A stretch of DNA of 64,000 bases from Leptospira meyeri (GTDB taxonomy: Bacteria > Spirochaetota > Leptospiria > Leptospirales > Leptospiraceae), in contig NZ_SORO01000003.1 of NCBI RefSeq assembly GCF_004368965.1, positions 186,001-250,000 on the forward strand, given 5' to 3'. The notes under the pieces are model-generated. The model made no database searches. It saw nothing but the letters and a program-made list of their open reading frames with translations, and was not told where the DNA came from. Positions 45,224-53,678 of the stretch are shown here, one piece after another; within the stretch, counting starts at the first letter, position 1, and each line of letters starts with the position of its first letter. Both the position numbers and the translations under genes were made by a program.

Positions 45224-47453
45224 ACTGAATCCCAGAAGGAGTCAAACGTCCAAAATCTAAAACATCCGTTGGACAAAGAGATACACAAGCAGAACATCGC
45301 ACACATTGCACGCTATCCATAGGTATCCCCCTACTTGCATAACCCATCACATCAATACCTTGATGGCAATTTTTCGTACAAATGTTACAAGAGATACATT
45401 TCTTTTTATCAGAAAAAATTCGAAAACTACTAAAACGAGTATAGATATGCATCAAAGAAGCAAGCGGACAAAACATACGACACCAAATCCTTCCAGAAAA
45501 AAGGAAGTAAAAACCGACTCCGACAACACCAGCAAGCCCAATGTCAACGATGAGATCATAAAGCCATTTTATTGAATCCGCAATAACTTCAGAAATTTCT
45601 AAACCTGGATTTATATTTTTTCCGTAAACTCCAATTAATTTTAATGCTGTTAACAAAAATGCCAAAGCCAAAATGTATTGCCCTGAATGTTCCAATCTAT
45701 AGGCCCATTTTCCATGAGGCATTTTCTGCCTATGTTCATCTCCTAAAGTTTCAGCAAGTCCACCACAAGAACAAATCCATCCGCAATAAGCACCTTTACC
45801 ATATCGATAAACAAGGAAAGGAATAAACCCAAAACTAAATAGAAGACCGTAACCTAACCAAAAATTAGTGATCTCTCCATCATACAATACTCCCATACTG
45901 AGTGGCCATGCCAAAATAAACCCATAAGCCTTCCAATAGGCATCGTTCGGAAATATTTCTGTTCGAATGTATCCATTCGATGCTCCTAAATAACCAAAAT
46001 CACCAAGTGTTGGTAAAATTAATTCAGGCAACAAAAACAAAAAGAAAACCTGGACAAAAATTAAGCTTATCGTTTGGTAAAAGATATATTCAGTTTTTCT
46101 AACCAATATCCTTCTAATGCCAAAAAATACAATAGTTAGCGAGTATAACATTGTATAGTGGAAAGATGGATATTTGCCAAAAAGAGTATAACCAAAATAA
46201 GTGGCAGACAGGTATACGTAGAGAAAGTAAAAAAATACAAATAGTAGATAACTGTTTCTTAACAAAACCCAAGAAGAAATTTTCAGGTGATTCAGATTCC
46301 ATTTTAAGTATACAAAAAAGGACAAAGACAAAAACGAAATGGTAGCAAAGGCAGTTGCTAAAGGCGAAAACCATCCAGGCCCATAAAAAGAAGCCTTCCC
46401 AAAATAAGCAGCACTTGCAAATGAAAAAAGAGAACTAAATCCAACCCAATCAGAAAGTGATTTTTCATTTTGAATTTTAATACCTAATTTTTTTAAAAAA
46501 TGGGTAGGTGCCGTACTCCCAATCAAAATATAAACCAGGTCAAATTTGATTTTGGCCGAACCTACAGACGTTTTCACAAATAAGTTCTGATCATATATTT
46601 CAGTGACTTCTGATTCAAGTTGGAGATTGATTTTTCCATCTCGAACCAACTTTTCCAATGCTTCTTTATTTTGTTGTTTCGGTCGTGTCAGCTCTTTCCC
46701 TCTGTATACCAAGTTTACCAACTTCGCATAACGTGAGCAGGCAATCGCTGCTTCGACCGCACTATCGCCGCCACCAACAATCACAACAGATTTTTCATTC
46801 GAATCATAAGGATCAAAAAAACGATAAAAAACAGATGGATTCGATTCCCCCTTCACACCCAATCTCTTTGGATCACCCGATTTTCCAATTGCGATGACAA
46901 CGGAATGAGTGAGAAACGATTCACCTGTTTCCGTTTGCACCATATACAAATTGCCCTCTGGCTGGATGGAAACAACACGTTTCCCGGTTTGTACTGTGAT
47001 TGTATCTTCTTTGATTAGAGAATTCAAATATTCTAATAAATCTTCTTTTGTCGAATCTGAAATTTTAATCCTAGATTTAGAATCTAATCCTTCCGGTTCT
47101 GCGAAAATAGGTTTTTGTTTTGGATAACTTTGAATGGTTTGGAATGGAGTATTTGCTTCTAGAAGAATAAACTTTTTTCCTAATCGTTTGCCTTCATAAG
47201 CACACGATAAGCCGGCAGGTCCTGATCCAATGATCACAACATCCAAACAATCTTCTTTTTTTTCACGAATGTGTTTCCAAACATTCACCCCACTTTCAGC
47301 AGCAAGTTTTAGTAGTGGAACACCAGTTAAATCACCGATGATAAAAATGTTAGGTAGATTCGTTTCATACGAATCGGATAATTCTGGGTAAATTTCAACA
47401 GGGCCCATCGGGGCAGATTTGGTTAACCAACGAAAATAGGATGACGGCCACAT
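45192..47453 (-). CDS. Fusion of an FAD/NAD(P)H oxidoreductase and a polyferredoxin membrane protein
   Basis: A 753-residue protein. The first 70 residues look like the tail of a flavin domain (NIFIIGD at 35-41). Then comes a thioredoxin-reductase-like unit with FAD site GSGPAG at 76-81 and NAD(P) site GGGDSA at 227-232; no CxxC redox pair is present. From about residue 340 there are about nine membrane helices with CGWICSCGG and CRMFCPLA, as in NapH/CcoG-type proteins. The end holds two 4Fe-4S motifs (CISCNICTKNC and CVRCSACVSLCP). It probably moves electrons from NAD(P)H through flavin and Fe-S clusters to a membrane acceptor. The partner is unknown. It is co-translated with glycerate kinase. 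Confidence 0.8.
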   Translation of the reverse strand: MWPSSYFRWLTKSAPMGPVEIYPELSDSYETNLPNIFIIGDLTGVPLLKLAAESGVNVWKHIREKKEDCLDVVIIGSGPAGLSCAYEGKRLGKKFILLEANTPFQTIQSYPKQKPIFAEPEGLDSKSRIKISDSTKEDLLEYLNSLIKEDTITVQTGKRVVSIQPEGNLYMVQTETGESFLTHSVVIAIGKSGDPKRLGVKGESNPSVFYRFFDPYDSNEKSVVIVGGGDSAVEAAIACSRYAKLVNLVYRGKELTRPKQQNKEALEKLVRDGKINLQLESEVTEIYDQNLFVKTSVGSAKIKFDLVYILIGSTAPTHFLKKLGIKIQNEKSLSDWVGFSSLFSFASAAYFGKASFYGPGWFSPLATAFATISFLSLSFFVYLKWNLNHLKISSWVLLRNSYLLFVFFYFLYVYLSATYFGYTLFGKYPSFHYTMLYSLTIVFFGIRRILVRKTEYIFYQTISLIFVQVFFLFLLPELILPTLGDFGYLGASNGYIRTEIFPNDAYWKAYGFILAWPLSMGVLYDGEITNFWLGYGLLFSFGFIPFLVYRYGKGAYCGWICSCGGLAETLGDEHRQKMPHGKWAYRLEHSGQYILALAFLLTALKLIGVYGKNINPGLEISEVIADSIKWLYDLIVDIGLAGVVGVGFYFLFSGRIWCRMFCPLASLMHIYTRFSSFRIFSDKKKCISCNICTKNCHQGIDVMGYASRGIPMDSVQCVRCSACVSLCPTDVLDFGRLTPSGIQYDSLKAKTRK

Positions 47454-47494
47454 ACTTACTGATTGGACTAAATGTTTAAAAAAAAGATATGAAT

Positions 47495-48799
47495 TTAATC
47501 TGCGAGTGGAAGTTGGATGATAATTTTTGTTCCCTCCGTGAGCATACTCGTGACCTGAAGACTTCCACCTTGTTCCGTAAGTAACTCTTTACAAACAAGT
47601 AAGCCGAGGCCAGTTCCTTTTTCCCCAGCAGTTCCAAATCCTGAATCAAATCGTTTTCCTTCGATTATTTTGGCAAGTAAATCAGGACTGATACCCACAC
47701 CGTAGTCTTGAAATCGTATTTCCATATAATTGGCGTTTTTTTCAGTTTCAATTGAAACCTTATGATTCGGGTGAGAATATTTTATCGCATTGGACAATAT
47801 ATTACGTAAGACTGTTGCAGTCATCCGTTCATCGCAATATACGAAATGATCTTCTGAAACCTTTGTTTCCCATAAAATCCCTTTGTCTTTTGCCTGAATG
47901 CTGAGTAAGTCTAAAGCATTTTTTAAAATCGAAGAGACATTTAGATTTTTGGGATTACATTGAGTTTTTTGCGTTTCATTTCGAACCCAATCCAATAAGT
48001 TCTCCAAAACCAGATAAGTTTGGTTTGTACTTTTTTTCAGTTCCGTTAAACCAAAAAGAAGTTCTTCTCTTTCTGGCAAAGAATTTGTTATATAACCCAA
48101 ATACGTACTGATTGTGCCAATTGGGCCTTTCAAATCATGAGCTAGGATAGAAAAAATGCGATCTTTATGATCATTGATCCTGGCCATTTCCTTTTGGATT
48201 CGATTGATATTTCTTAAGAAATAAAACATAAACAAAGCAACAAAGGATAAACACGATATAACGGAATTGATACGAAACAAATCCTGTACTTCTTTATAAT
48301 ATAATAACGTTCCTTTTTCAAATACACCTGGACTTCCAAAAAACTCAAACCAGATATAAAAGCTCGTATTCATTAGGAATACAAAAAAAATCCAACCCTT
48401 TTCATCATATGAAAAAATCACAAACGGCACAATGGCAAACACTAAGAAATAATAGTAAAACCCACCAGATGTTCCAAAACTGATTGTTGAAACACAAAAC
48501 AAAGGAACTGAGATTGTAAACACCAAGAGAATTCGAGAGACAAAATACCTCCCCCTCGTATTTAGATAAAAAACTAAAATTAAAGAACAGATTACTAGAA
48601 CATGAATGAAATTCATGATTAGATAATGAGGAGCACCTGCAATTACAAAGAAAATGGAATATTCGATATTTGAAAAAATTCCTAAAATGGCAACCAAGTT
48701 GGAAAGTTGAATACGAACGGAGGTTTCTAAATCCAAATATTCGACTACCCCTAAATTGAGTAATCGAAATACTCCTAATCGATTTAACAAAGTTTTCAT
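47495..48799 (-). CDS. Membrane histidine kinase with six-helix N-terminal domain
   Basis: A 434-residue kinase. About six hydrophobic helices (residues 33-197) form a membrane sensor with almost no extracytoplasmic loop. HisKA carries LAHDLKGPIG with His221, and HATPase motifs are FQDYGVGIS and GTGLGLLV. Its ATG overlaps the stop of the upstream phosphatase gene as ATGA, so the pair is translated together and probably works on the same signal. No response regulator is adjacent. Confidence 0.87.
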   Translation of the reverse strand: MKTLLNRLGVFRLLNLGVVEYLDLETSVRIQLSNLVAILGIFSNIEYSIFFVIAGAPHYLIMNFIHVLVICSLILVFYLNTRGRYFVSRILLVFTISVPLFCVSTISFGTSGGFYYYFLVFAIVPFVIFSYDEKGWIFFVFLMNTSFYIWFEFFGSPGVFEKGTLLYYKEVQDLFRINSVISCLSFVALFMFYFLRNINRIQKEMARINDHKDRIFSILAHDLKGPIGTISTYLGYITNSLPEREELLFGLTELKKSTNQTYLVLENLLDWVRNETQKTQCNPKNLNVSSILKNALDLLSIQAKDKGILWETKVSEDHFVYCDERMTATVLRNILSNAIKYSHPNHKVSIETEKNANYMEIRFQDYGVGISPDLLAKIIEGKRFDSGFGTAGEKGTGLGLLVCKELLTEQGGSLQVTSMLTEGTKIIIQLPLAD

Positions 48800-50682
48800 C
48801 TAATATCGATCGTAAAGTATGTTACGTCATCTGACAAACGAAATGCAAAATTTCGAATATCCTTCTTAATTTTTTCGTTTAATTCAGACAGAGATAGACT
48901 AAATCCACTTGCTAATTGTTCCCTTAGCCTCAATTCTCCGTATAATTCCCTATTTTTATTTTGACTTTCCGTTATCCCATCAGTATAAAAAAAGAAACGA
49001 TCCCCCGGTGAAAGTTGGTGAAAAAATGTTTCCAAGAAGATATCTTTTTTCCAACCCATAATCGGCCCTCTCCCTCCAAGCGGCGCTAAGGTATTAGAAA
49101 CAACATTCATTGAATAAGGACTAGGATGTCCCATCACTGAATACTGTAAAATCGACTGTTGTAAATCAAAATGACTAACAACGGCAGTGATATAATTTTT
49201 TTCAACTACAGGTAACATTTTCAAATTCATCTCTAACAAAAAGTTAGCGGGATCTTTTACTTTAGGAGCAATCTCTAAAAAATTGACCTTTAACATACTG
49301 GCAATCAAGGCGGCAGCAATCCCATGTCCAAGAACATCACATAACAAAAATGTTACGGAACCGTCTTTATGAATATAATAATCAAAATAATCGCCACCTA
49401 TTTTTTCCATTGGCATAAATACGGAAGCGACACTGAGTGTTTGATGTTTGAATTCCATAGGTGGGATCAACTTGGATTGTAATCCTGCTGCCATCACCAA
49501 ATCATCATGCAGCAACTTATATTGTTTGTGTAGTTCTTGTGTACGCAAGGTGATAAGCATTTCTAGAGATTCATTCAGATTTCTGAGTTCCTTTCTGGTC
49601 CGAGCACTTTGTAAGGCAATCGCAAGTACTCCGGCAAATAGGAATGTTAAAATTCCGTATTGAGTTAAATAAGCATTTTTTCCGGTTATCAAATCGGTAA
49701 GGACATCTGCAATGCCGAAAAATGTTGCTACCAGTGCGCCTAAAGATACAACAATAGCTTCCGACGTTTTTTTATAATTTCTGACTAGTAGCTGAATTAG
49801 GATCGGAACCTTAACAGCAAGTAAAATATACCAAATGTAAACTAAATAAAATCGATGATCAGGCGCCATCGAAAACAGTTGCGTGAAAGCGAGAACAGTA
49901 TCAAAAAAAAATGTAATGATTGCAAGTTTAGTAATCCTTCGATCAAAAAGGGTGTGCACAAATAACATAATAAAGACGGGAAAAATGAATTGGCAAAAAA
50001 ATAAAAGTCTTACAAGAATTTCGGGGTTAATCATTAAAAAATGAATCTTATTGATCGAAGGCAATCTCCAACCTACAAAGAAAATGGCAGTACCAGCTAA
50101 ATACAATCCAGATTTGGAAGATCGATTCAGTGCATAACCAATTGCTTGTTGTAAAAAAATTCCAAAAAATAATGCGCCGATGAGGATTTGATTCACGTCC
50201 TCAAAAATCATCTTATCCTTAATTTCGTCTTGTGTCCCAAAGAAGGGAATTGAGCGAAAGATGCCACACCTAAACTGTGTTTCACGACACTCAATATCAA
50301 CAACCAACTCATTTTCTCCTTGTTTTAAAAGAGAATTTGGGATCTCATAATAACGTACTTTATGCCAATAAGGGTAATAGTCTGGAGAAAAACTTCCGGT
50401 TGTGCCAACTGGAACACCATTCCAAAAAGTTTGATCAGCGGAATGTACCCGGTCCATATAAATTGCCTGAGAAGATTCAGGAAAAGTTGGAATCAAAATT
50501 TTTAGTCGATATTTTCCCCGCAAAGGAACCGCATATCCTTGTTTGACTAAAGGAACACCAACTAACACTGGATTCATTTCCTTTCTGCCTTCTTCTTGAA
50601 AGGTCCAACCGGATTCCAAGGAAATTACCTCTGCTCCAAGGGGAAACGCAAAGGAAAAAAGAAGTAGAAACAAATACTTCAT
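48796..50682 (-). CDS. 7TMR-DISM receptor with SpoIIE-type PP2C phosphatase domain
   Basis: A 628-residue protein related in plan to that at 33019. A signal peptide (MKYLFLLLFSFAFPLGA) precedes an extracytoplasmic jelly-roll sensing domain (about 20-165), seven membrane helices (about 175-370), a coiled linker and a PP2C/SpoIIE domain (about 400-628). GGDYFDYY, LCDVLGHGIAAAL and YTDGITES show the metal-binding sites. The frame runs to 50724 with GTG, but the ATG at 50682 gives a proper signal peptide. It is coupled with the kinase at 47495 through an ATGA overlap. Confidence 0.85.
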   Translation of the reverse strand: MKYLFLLLFSFAFPLGAEVISLESGWTFQEEGRKEMNPVLVGVPLVKQGYAVPLRGKYRLKILIPTFPESSQAIYMDRVHSADQTFWNGVPVGTTGSFSPDYYPYWHKVRYYEIPNSLLKQGENELVVDIECRETQFRCGIFRSIPFFGTQDEIKDKMIFEDVNQILIGALFFGIFLQQAIGYALNRSSKSGLYLAGTAIFFVGWRLPSINKIHFLMINPEILVRLLFFCQFIFPVFIMLFVHTLFDRRITKLAIITFFFDTVLAFTQLFSMAPDHRFYLVYIWYILLAVKVPILIQLLVRNYKKTSEAIVVSLGALVATFFGIADVLTDLITGKNAYLTQYGILTFLFAGVLAIALQSARTRKELRNLNESLEMLITLRTQELHKQYKLLHDDLVMAAGLQSKLIPPMEFKHQTLSVASVFMPMEKIGGDYFDYYIHKDGSVTFLLCDVLGHGIAAALIASMLKVNFLEIAPKVKDPANFLLEMNLKMLPVVEKNYITAVVSHFDLQQSILQYSVMGHPSPYSMNVVSNTLAPLGGRGPIMGWKKDIFLETFFHQLSPGDRFFFYTDGITESQNKNRELYGELRLREQLASGFSLSLSELNEKIKKDIRNFAFRLSDDVTYFTIDIR

Positions 50683-51162
50683 TGGATGGTAATTCCGATG
50701 TTTTTTAGAATCACGGGAGAGCACCGAAAGGATTGAATCCGAACCTTTTCGAAGTGCAAGAATTTTTTTTGGCTTTACATGCGTCCTTTTTCTAACCTAG
50801 AAATGACCACATGTGTTTGTTAGGTGCCAAAGCAAAAAAGAGACCACTTGGTCAATTGAGGGAGGAAGAAATCGGATGGGTGACGGATTTTCTTTGGAGA
50901 GGAGATGGATCTTTTCCCTCAATAAAAAAAGTAAGTGAGTTTCCTTTTGCCGCTAGTCACAAAAGATAGGTTCTCACCAAAAGACCGCACAGAAGAAAAA
51001 AACCGCCTAAGTCCTTGAAACCAACCCATGGGCGAATGATATGAAAATGGGCTTTGCGGTCGGTCGCCGCATCTTCACATCTCTCTTAGCTAAGTTCTTC
51101 AATTCGCATGCGAAATTGCCAGACTTTCCATAAACACTGACTTACCGTAGAAAAGTTTTTAG
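50683..51162. other. Intergenic region upstream of perR, part of 579 bp without a supported gene
   Basis: Holds one GTAAGTGAGTTTC word at 50931-50943 (identical to 8062-8074), a TGCGG/CCGCA hairpin at 51055-51071, and a perfect palindrome TTCGCATGCGAA at 51103-51114. An open frame of 52 codons from an ATG at 50811 to a stop at 50967-50969 has no visible ribosome binding site and is not called. I see nothing else. Confidence 0.4.
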
Positions 51163-51177
51163 TTAGATTTGATCTAA
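51163..51177 (+). promoter_or_regulatory. PerR/Fur-box-like inverted repeat, distal
   Basis: TTAGAT-TTG-ATCTAA, a perfect 6-bp inverted repeat with a 3-bp centre, 85 bp upstream of the PerR start. Together with the copy at 51207 it forms a tandem pair with centres 44 bp apart, close to four helical turns. Confidence 0.6.
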
Positions 51178-51206
51178 AATAATACTGATTCCTAGTAAAT
51201 GATTTT

Positions 51207-51221
51207 TTAGACTTAGTCTAA
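51207..51221 (+). promoter_or_regulatory. PerR/Fur-box-like inverted repeat, proximal
   Basis: TTAGAC-TTA-GTCTAA, the same size and layout as the repeat at 51163. It lies 40 bp before the PerR ATG, in a good position to block transcription. Likely autoregulation by PerR. Confidence 0.65.
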
Positions 51222-51261
51222 TTATTGACAAAAAAAAGCATCCAGAGAAGGTGAAACTGAA

Positions 51262-51690
51262 ATGGATTTAAGTTACCAAAAAACCAAGGAACTCCTCGAA
51301 TCGCACGGGATTCGCCCCACTTCGCAGAGATTGGAAATGGCACATTTGCTCCTAGAGCGACACCAACATCTTTTTGCAGAAGAAGTATTCCATTTGGTGA
51401 ATTCCCACTTTCCACATGCATCGCGCGCAACTATTTTCAACAACCTCAAACTCTTTGCGGAAAAAGGAATGTTAGGAACTTTGGAGTTAAAAAGTGGTGT
51501 TACACATTTTGATTCCAACGTTGGTCCTCACCACCATGCTCTCAATGAAGAAACGGGAGAGATTACGGACGTAGAGATGGACGGAGTATTAGAGTGCAAA
51601 GTTTTGGATGAATTGAAGGAAAGTTATTTTAGAAAGACAGGTAAAAAATTAGAGAACGTAAAACTTGTCATTACACTCAGAGGGAAATAA
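51262..51690 (+). CDS. perR: Peroxide-responsive Fur-family regulator PerR
   Basis: A 142-residue Fur-family repressor. The winged helix is at residues about 16-80. The regulatory metal ligands match those of B. subtilis PerR one position earlier: His36, Asp84, His90, His92 and Asp103. The two CxxC pairs of the structural zinc site are absent, as reported for L. interrogans PerR. It should use iron-catalysed histidine oxidation to sense peroxide and control defence genes. AGAAGGTG lies before the ATG. Two TTAGA-type inverted repeats upstream point to autoregulation. The next gene lies 30 bp downstream. Confidence 0.85.
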   Translation: MDLSYQKTKELLESHGIRPTSQRLEMAHLLLERHQHLFAEEVFHLVNSHFPHASRATIFNNLKLFAEKGMLGTLELKSGVTHFDSNVGPHHHALNEETGEITDVEMDGVLECKVLDELKESYFRKTGKKLENVKLVITLRGK

Positions 51691-51720
51691 CTTTCCCTAT
51701 TTATATTTAACCAAAGTTAA

Positions 51721-52692
51721 ATGAAAGAGAAATATCCTTCCATAGCCTTTAGTGGGATTGGTTCCGTTACTGCGACTATCATCCACGCTCTCTTTCAAAA
51801 TTCAATTCCATTTAAAATCCTTTGTCGTAACGAAAACAGATTTCAATTTTTAAGTGAAAATCCGATTAGATTCCAAGGACCCAGGGGTCAGGTTGTTTCA
51901 ATTGATTTAAATGGGCATCTAACAAACATAAACCATTGCAAGGAATCCTTTGATTACATTTTTATAGGATGCAAAAATCAAAATCTTCCTGAATATTTAG
52001 AAGAAACCAAAACATTTTTGAAGCCAGAAGGGAAATGGATTCTGATTCAAAATGGGATTCCAGAAGTTCATTTTGAAACATATCAAAACAAAATACTTGG
52101 TGGCGTAGTTGGTTGGAATACACAAACCTTAGCCGATGGAACTTATTATCAATCAAATGTAGGAAGTCTTATCATCGGCGGAGTTTCAAAACCAGAACCA
52201 ATCTGGAACCAACTACTTCCTCCATATATCCCTGTGATACGAACGGACAAAATTATAGGTTATCGTTGGCATAAACTTGCAATCAATTCCATCATCAACG
52301 GACTTGCTGCCTCCAAACAATTGAGTTTAGGCCAATTGTTTCTAAGTAAAAACTCAAGAAAAGATGCATTAGAAACTGTAACAGAAATTAAATCACTAAT
52401 GAATCACCTAAAGATTGAAGAACAAGTAGTTCCCGGCTCTTTCCCAATTCAAAAACTCGGTGACGGAAAAGGTGCTCTGCCTACATGGATAAGGCATCTA
52501 ATACTGATTCTACTTGGCCTAAAGTATTATAAAATCCACACTTCTATGGTCCAAGATTTAGATTATGGACGGAAAACAGAAATTGATTATATTAATGGTG
52601 AAGTTGTAAAAATAGCAAACACCGAAGGTATCCAAGTACCAAAAAACGAATGGATTGTTTTAAAAGTAAAAGAATTAGAAAAGAGCAAATAA
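51721..52692 (+). CDS. Ketopantoate reductase-like protein (ApbA/PanE family)
   Basis: A 323-residue NAD(P)-dependent reductase. The dinucleotide motif is GIGSVTATI near residue 12 (third glycine replaced). The catalytic lysine region is YRWHKLAINSIINGL near 180, and the C-terminal GRKTEIDYINGEVVK is the classic PanE substrate loop. It may make pantoate for coenzyme A, but paralogues with other keto-acid substrates are common, so the symbol panE is not assigned. It lies 30 bp after perR on the same strand and may be co-transcribed. Confidence 0.8.
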   Translation: MKEKYPSIAFSGIGSVTATIIHALFQNSIPFKILCRNENRFQFLSENPIRFQGPRGQVVSIDLNGHLTNINHCKESFDYIFIGCKNQNLPEYLEETKTFLKPEGKWILIQNGIPEVHFETYQNKILGGVVGWNTQTLADGTYYQSNVGSLIIGGVSKPEPIWNQLLPPYIPVIRTDKIIGYRWHKLAINSIINGLAASKQLSLGQLFLSKNSRKDALETVTEIKSLMNHLKIEEQVVPGSFPIQKLGDGKGALPTWIRHLILILLGLKYYKIHTSMVQDLDYGRKTEIDYINGEVVKIANTEGIQVPKNEWIVLKVKELEKSK

Positions 52693-52720
52693 ATAATTCG
52701 AACTTCCTCTCTTTATTTAT

Positions 52721-53035
52721 TTATTTACCTAACCTGAGTAATTCCAAAATGGAATGATTTGCCTCTAAAGGATGTCGTAGTTTTTGTTCGGTTTGGATGA
52801 TGTACTGGTTTCTCCGTCCATCTTTGCTTTTTTCTAAAATTTTGGCTTCAACCAAGTCCTTAACGATTGCTTGCACTGCTCGTTCAGTGATTCCAACAAG
52901 AGTTGCAACATCCTTCAATCGAATTTCCGGATCTTTACTCAAACACATCAAAACATGTGCATGGTTAGAGAGAAAAGTCCATTGGCTGCCTTTTTTATTG
53001 TTCTCTTGCAATTTTTTCTTTGGTTCTTTTGTCAT
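52721..53035 (-). CDS. Small winged-helix DNA-binding protein
   Basis: A 104-residue protein with one winged-helix domain: HVLMCLSKDPEIRLKDVATLVGITERAVQAIVKDLVEAKILEKSKDGRRNQYII, close to the MarR/GntR-like fold. No ligand domain is present. It stands alone on the minus strand, convergent with the PanE-like gene. Target genes are unknown. Confidence 0.75.
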   Translation of the reverse strand: MTKEPKKKLQENNKKGSQWTFLSNHAHVLMCLSKDPEIRLKDVATLVGITERAVQAIVKDLVEAKILEKSKDGRRNQYIIQTEQKLRHPLEANHSILELLRLGK

Positions 53036-53165
53036 TTTTCTATTTAAAACTCAACCTGGAGATCCCATTAAAAAAACATAAACTCCTAATGTTCTAACTA
53101 ATACAGTCTATTTAATTTTTCTACAAAAAAAACAAAAGGAGTATCCGCGAAAGAATACCACCTAA

Positions 53166-53558
53166 CTACATTGATTCAGTAGATTCACTTGACCATTTGT
53201 AATCTCTCACAAGCCAGGCCCAGTAAATAAATAAAAACTGAAATGGCAATCGCGCATACAATGCCCATATCGGAACGCCATAATCTTTGCCTTCTAATGC
53301 GGTTAATAACATATTTATATTTGCCGGGTAAATCGCCAAAAGAAGTAAGATAATCCCATAACTTGCCATCTTCCTCATCCTTTCATAAAGAACAAGGGAA
53401 CCCAAGGTAATTTCGGCAAGCCCACTCGTAACATTCAATAGTTCATGAAAAGGAAGGTAATCCGGCATCATCTCCAAATAGAATTCGGGAGAGAAAAAAT
53501 GGTTGATCCCCGCCGTTATGTAGAACGCCCCGAGAGAATACACGAGAAACTTTTTCAT
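53166..53558 (-). CDS. DoxX-like membrane protein
   Basis: A 130-residue four-helix membrane protein of the DoxX/MauE type, with SLGAFYITAGINHFFSPEFY at its start and LAEITLGSLVLYERMR in the second helix region. The family includes quinone- or thiol-linked proteins, but many members have no assigned role. It starts at the ATG at 53558; a GTG one codon upstream is also possible. It stands alone. Confidence 0.75.
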   Translation of the reverse strand: MKKFLVYSLGAFYITAGINHFFSPEFYLEMMPDYLPFHELLNVTSGLAEITLGSLVLYERMRKMASYGIILLLLAIYPANINMLLTALEGKDYGVPIWALYARLPFQFLFIYWAWLVRDYKWSSESTESM

Positions 53559-53678
53559 CACCGAACTAGAACATAACGGAAAAAAAAATCATTACAAATT
53601 TTTGAATATGGGAAAAATGATTTACGCCGTTTTCACCCTGGCCCCAAACCTAGAAAAATTTAGGTTTCCGCTGATTCT

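Noticed and set aside
50811..50969. 52-codon open frame starting with MCLLGAKAKK in the perR upstream region
   Set aside because: There is no ribosome site, part of it is the GTAAGTGA repeat, and no homology can be judged by eye. It remains a weak candidate only.
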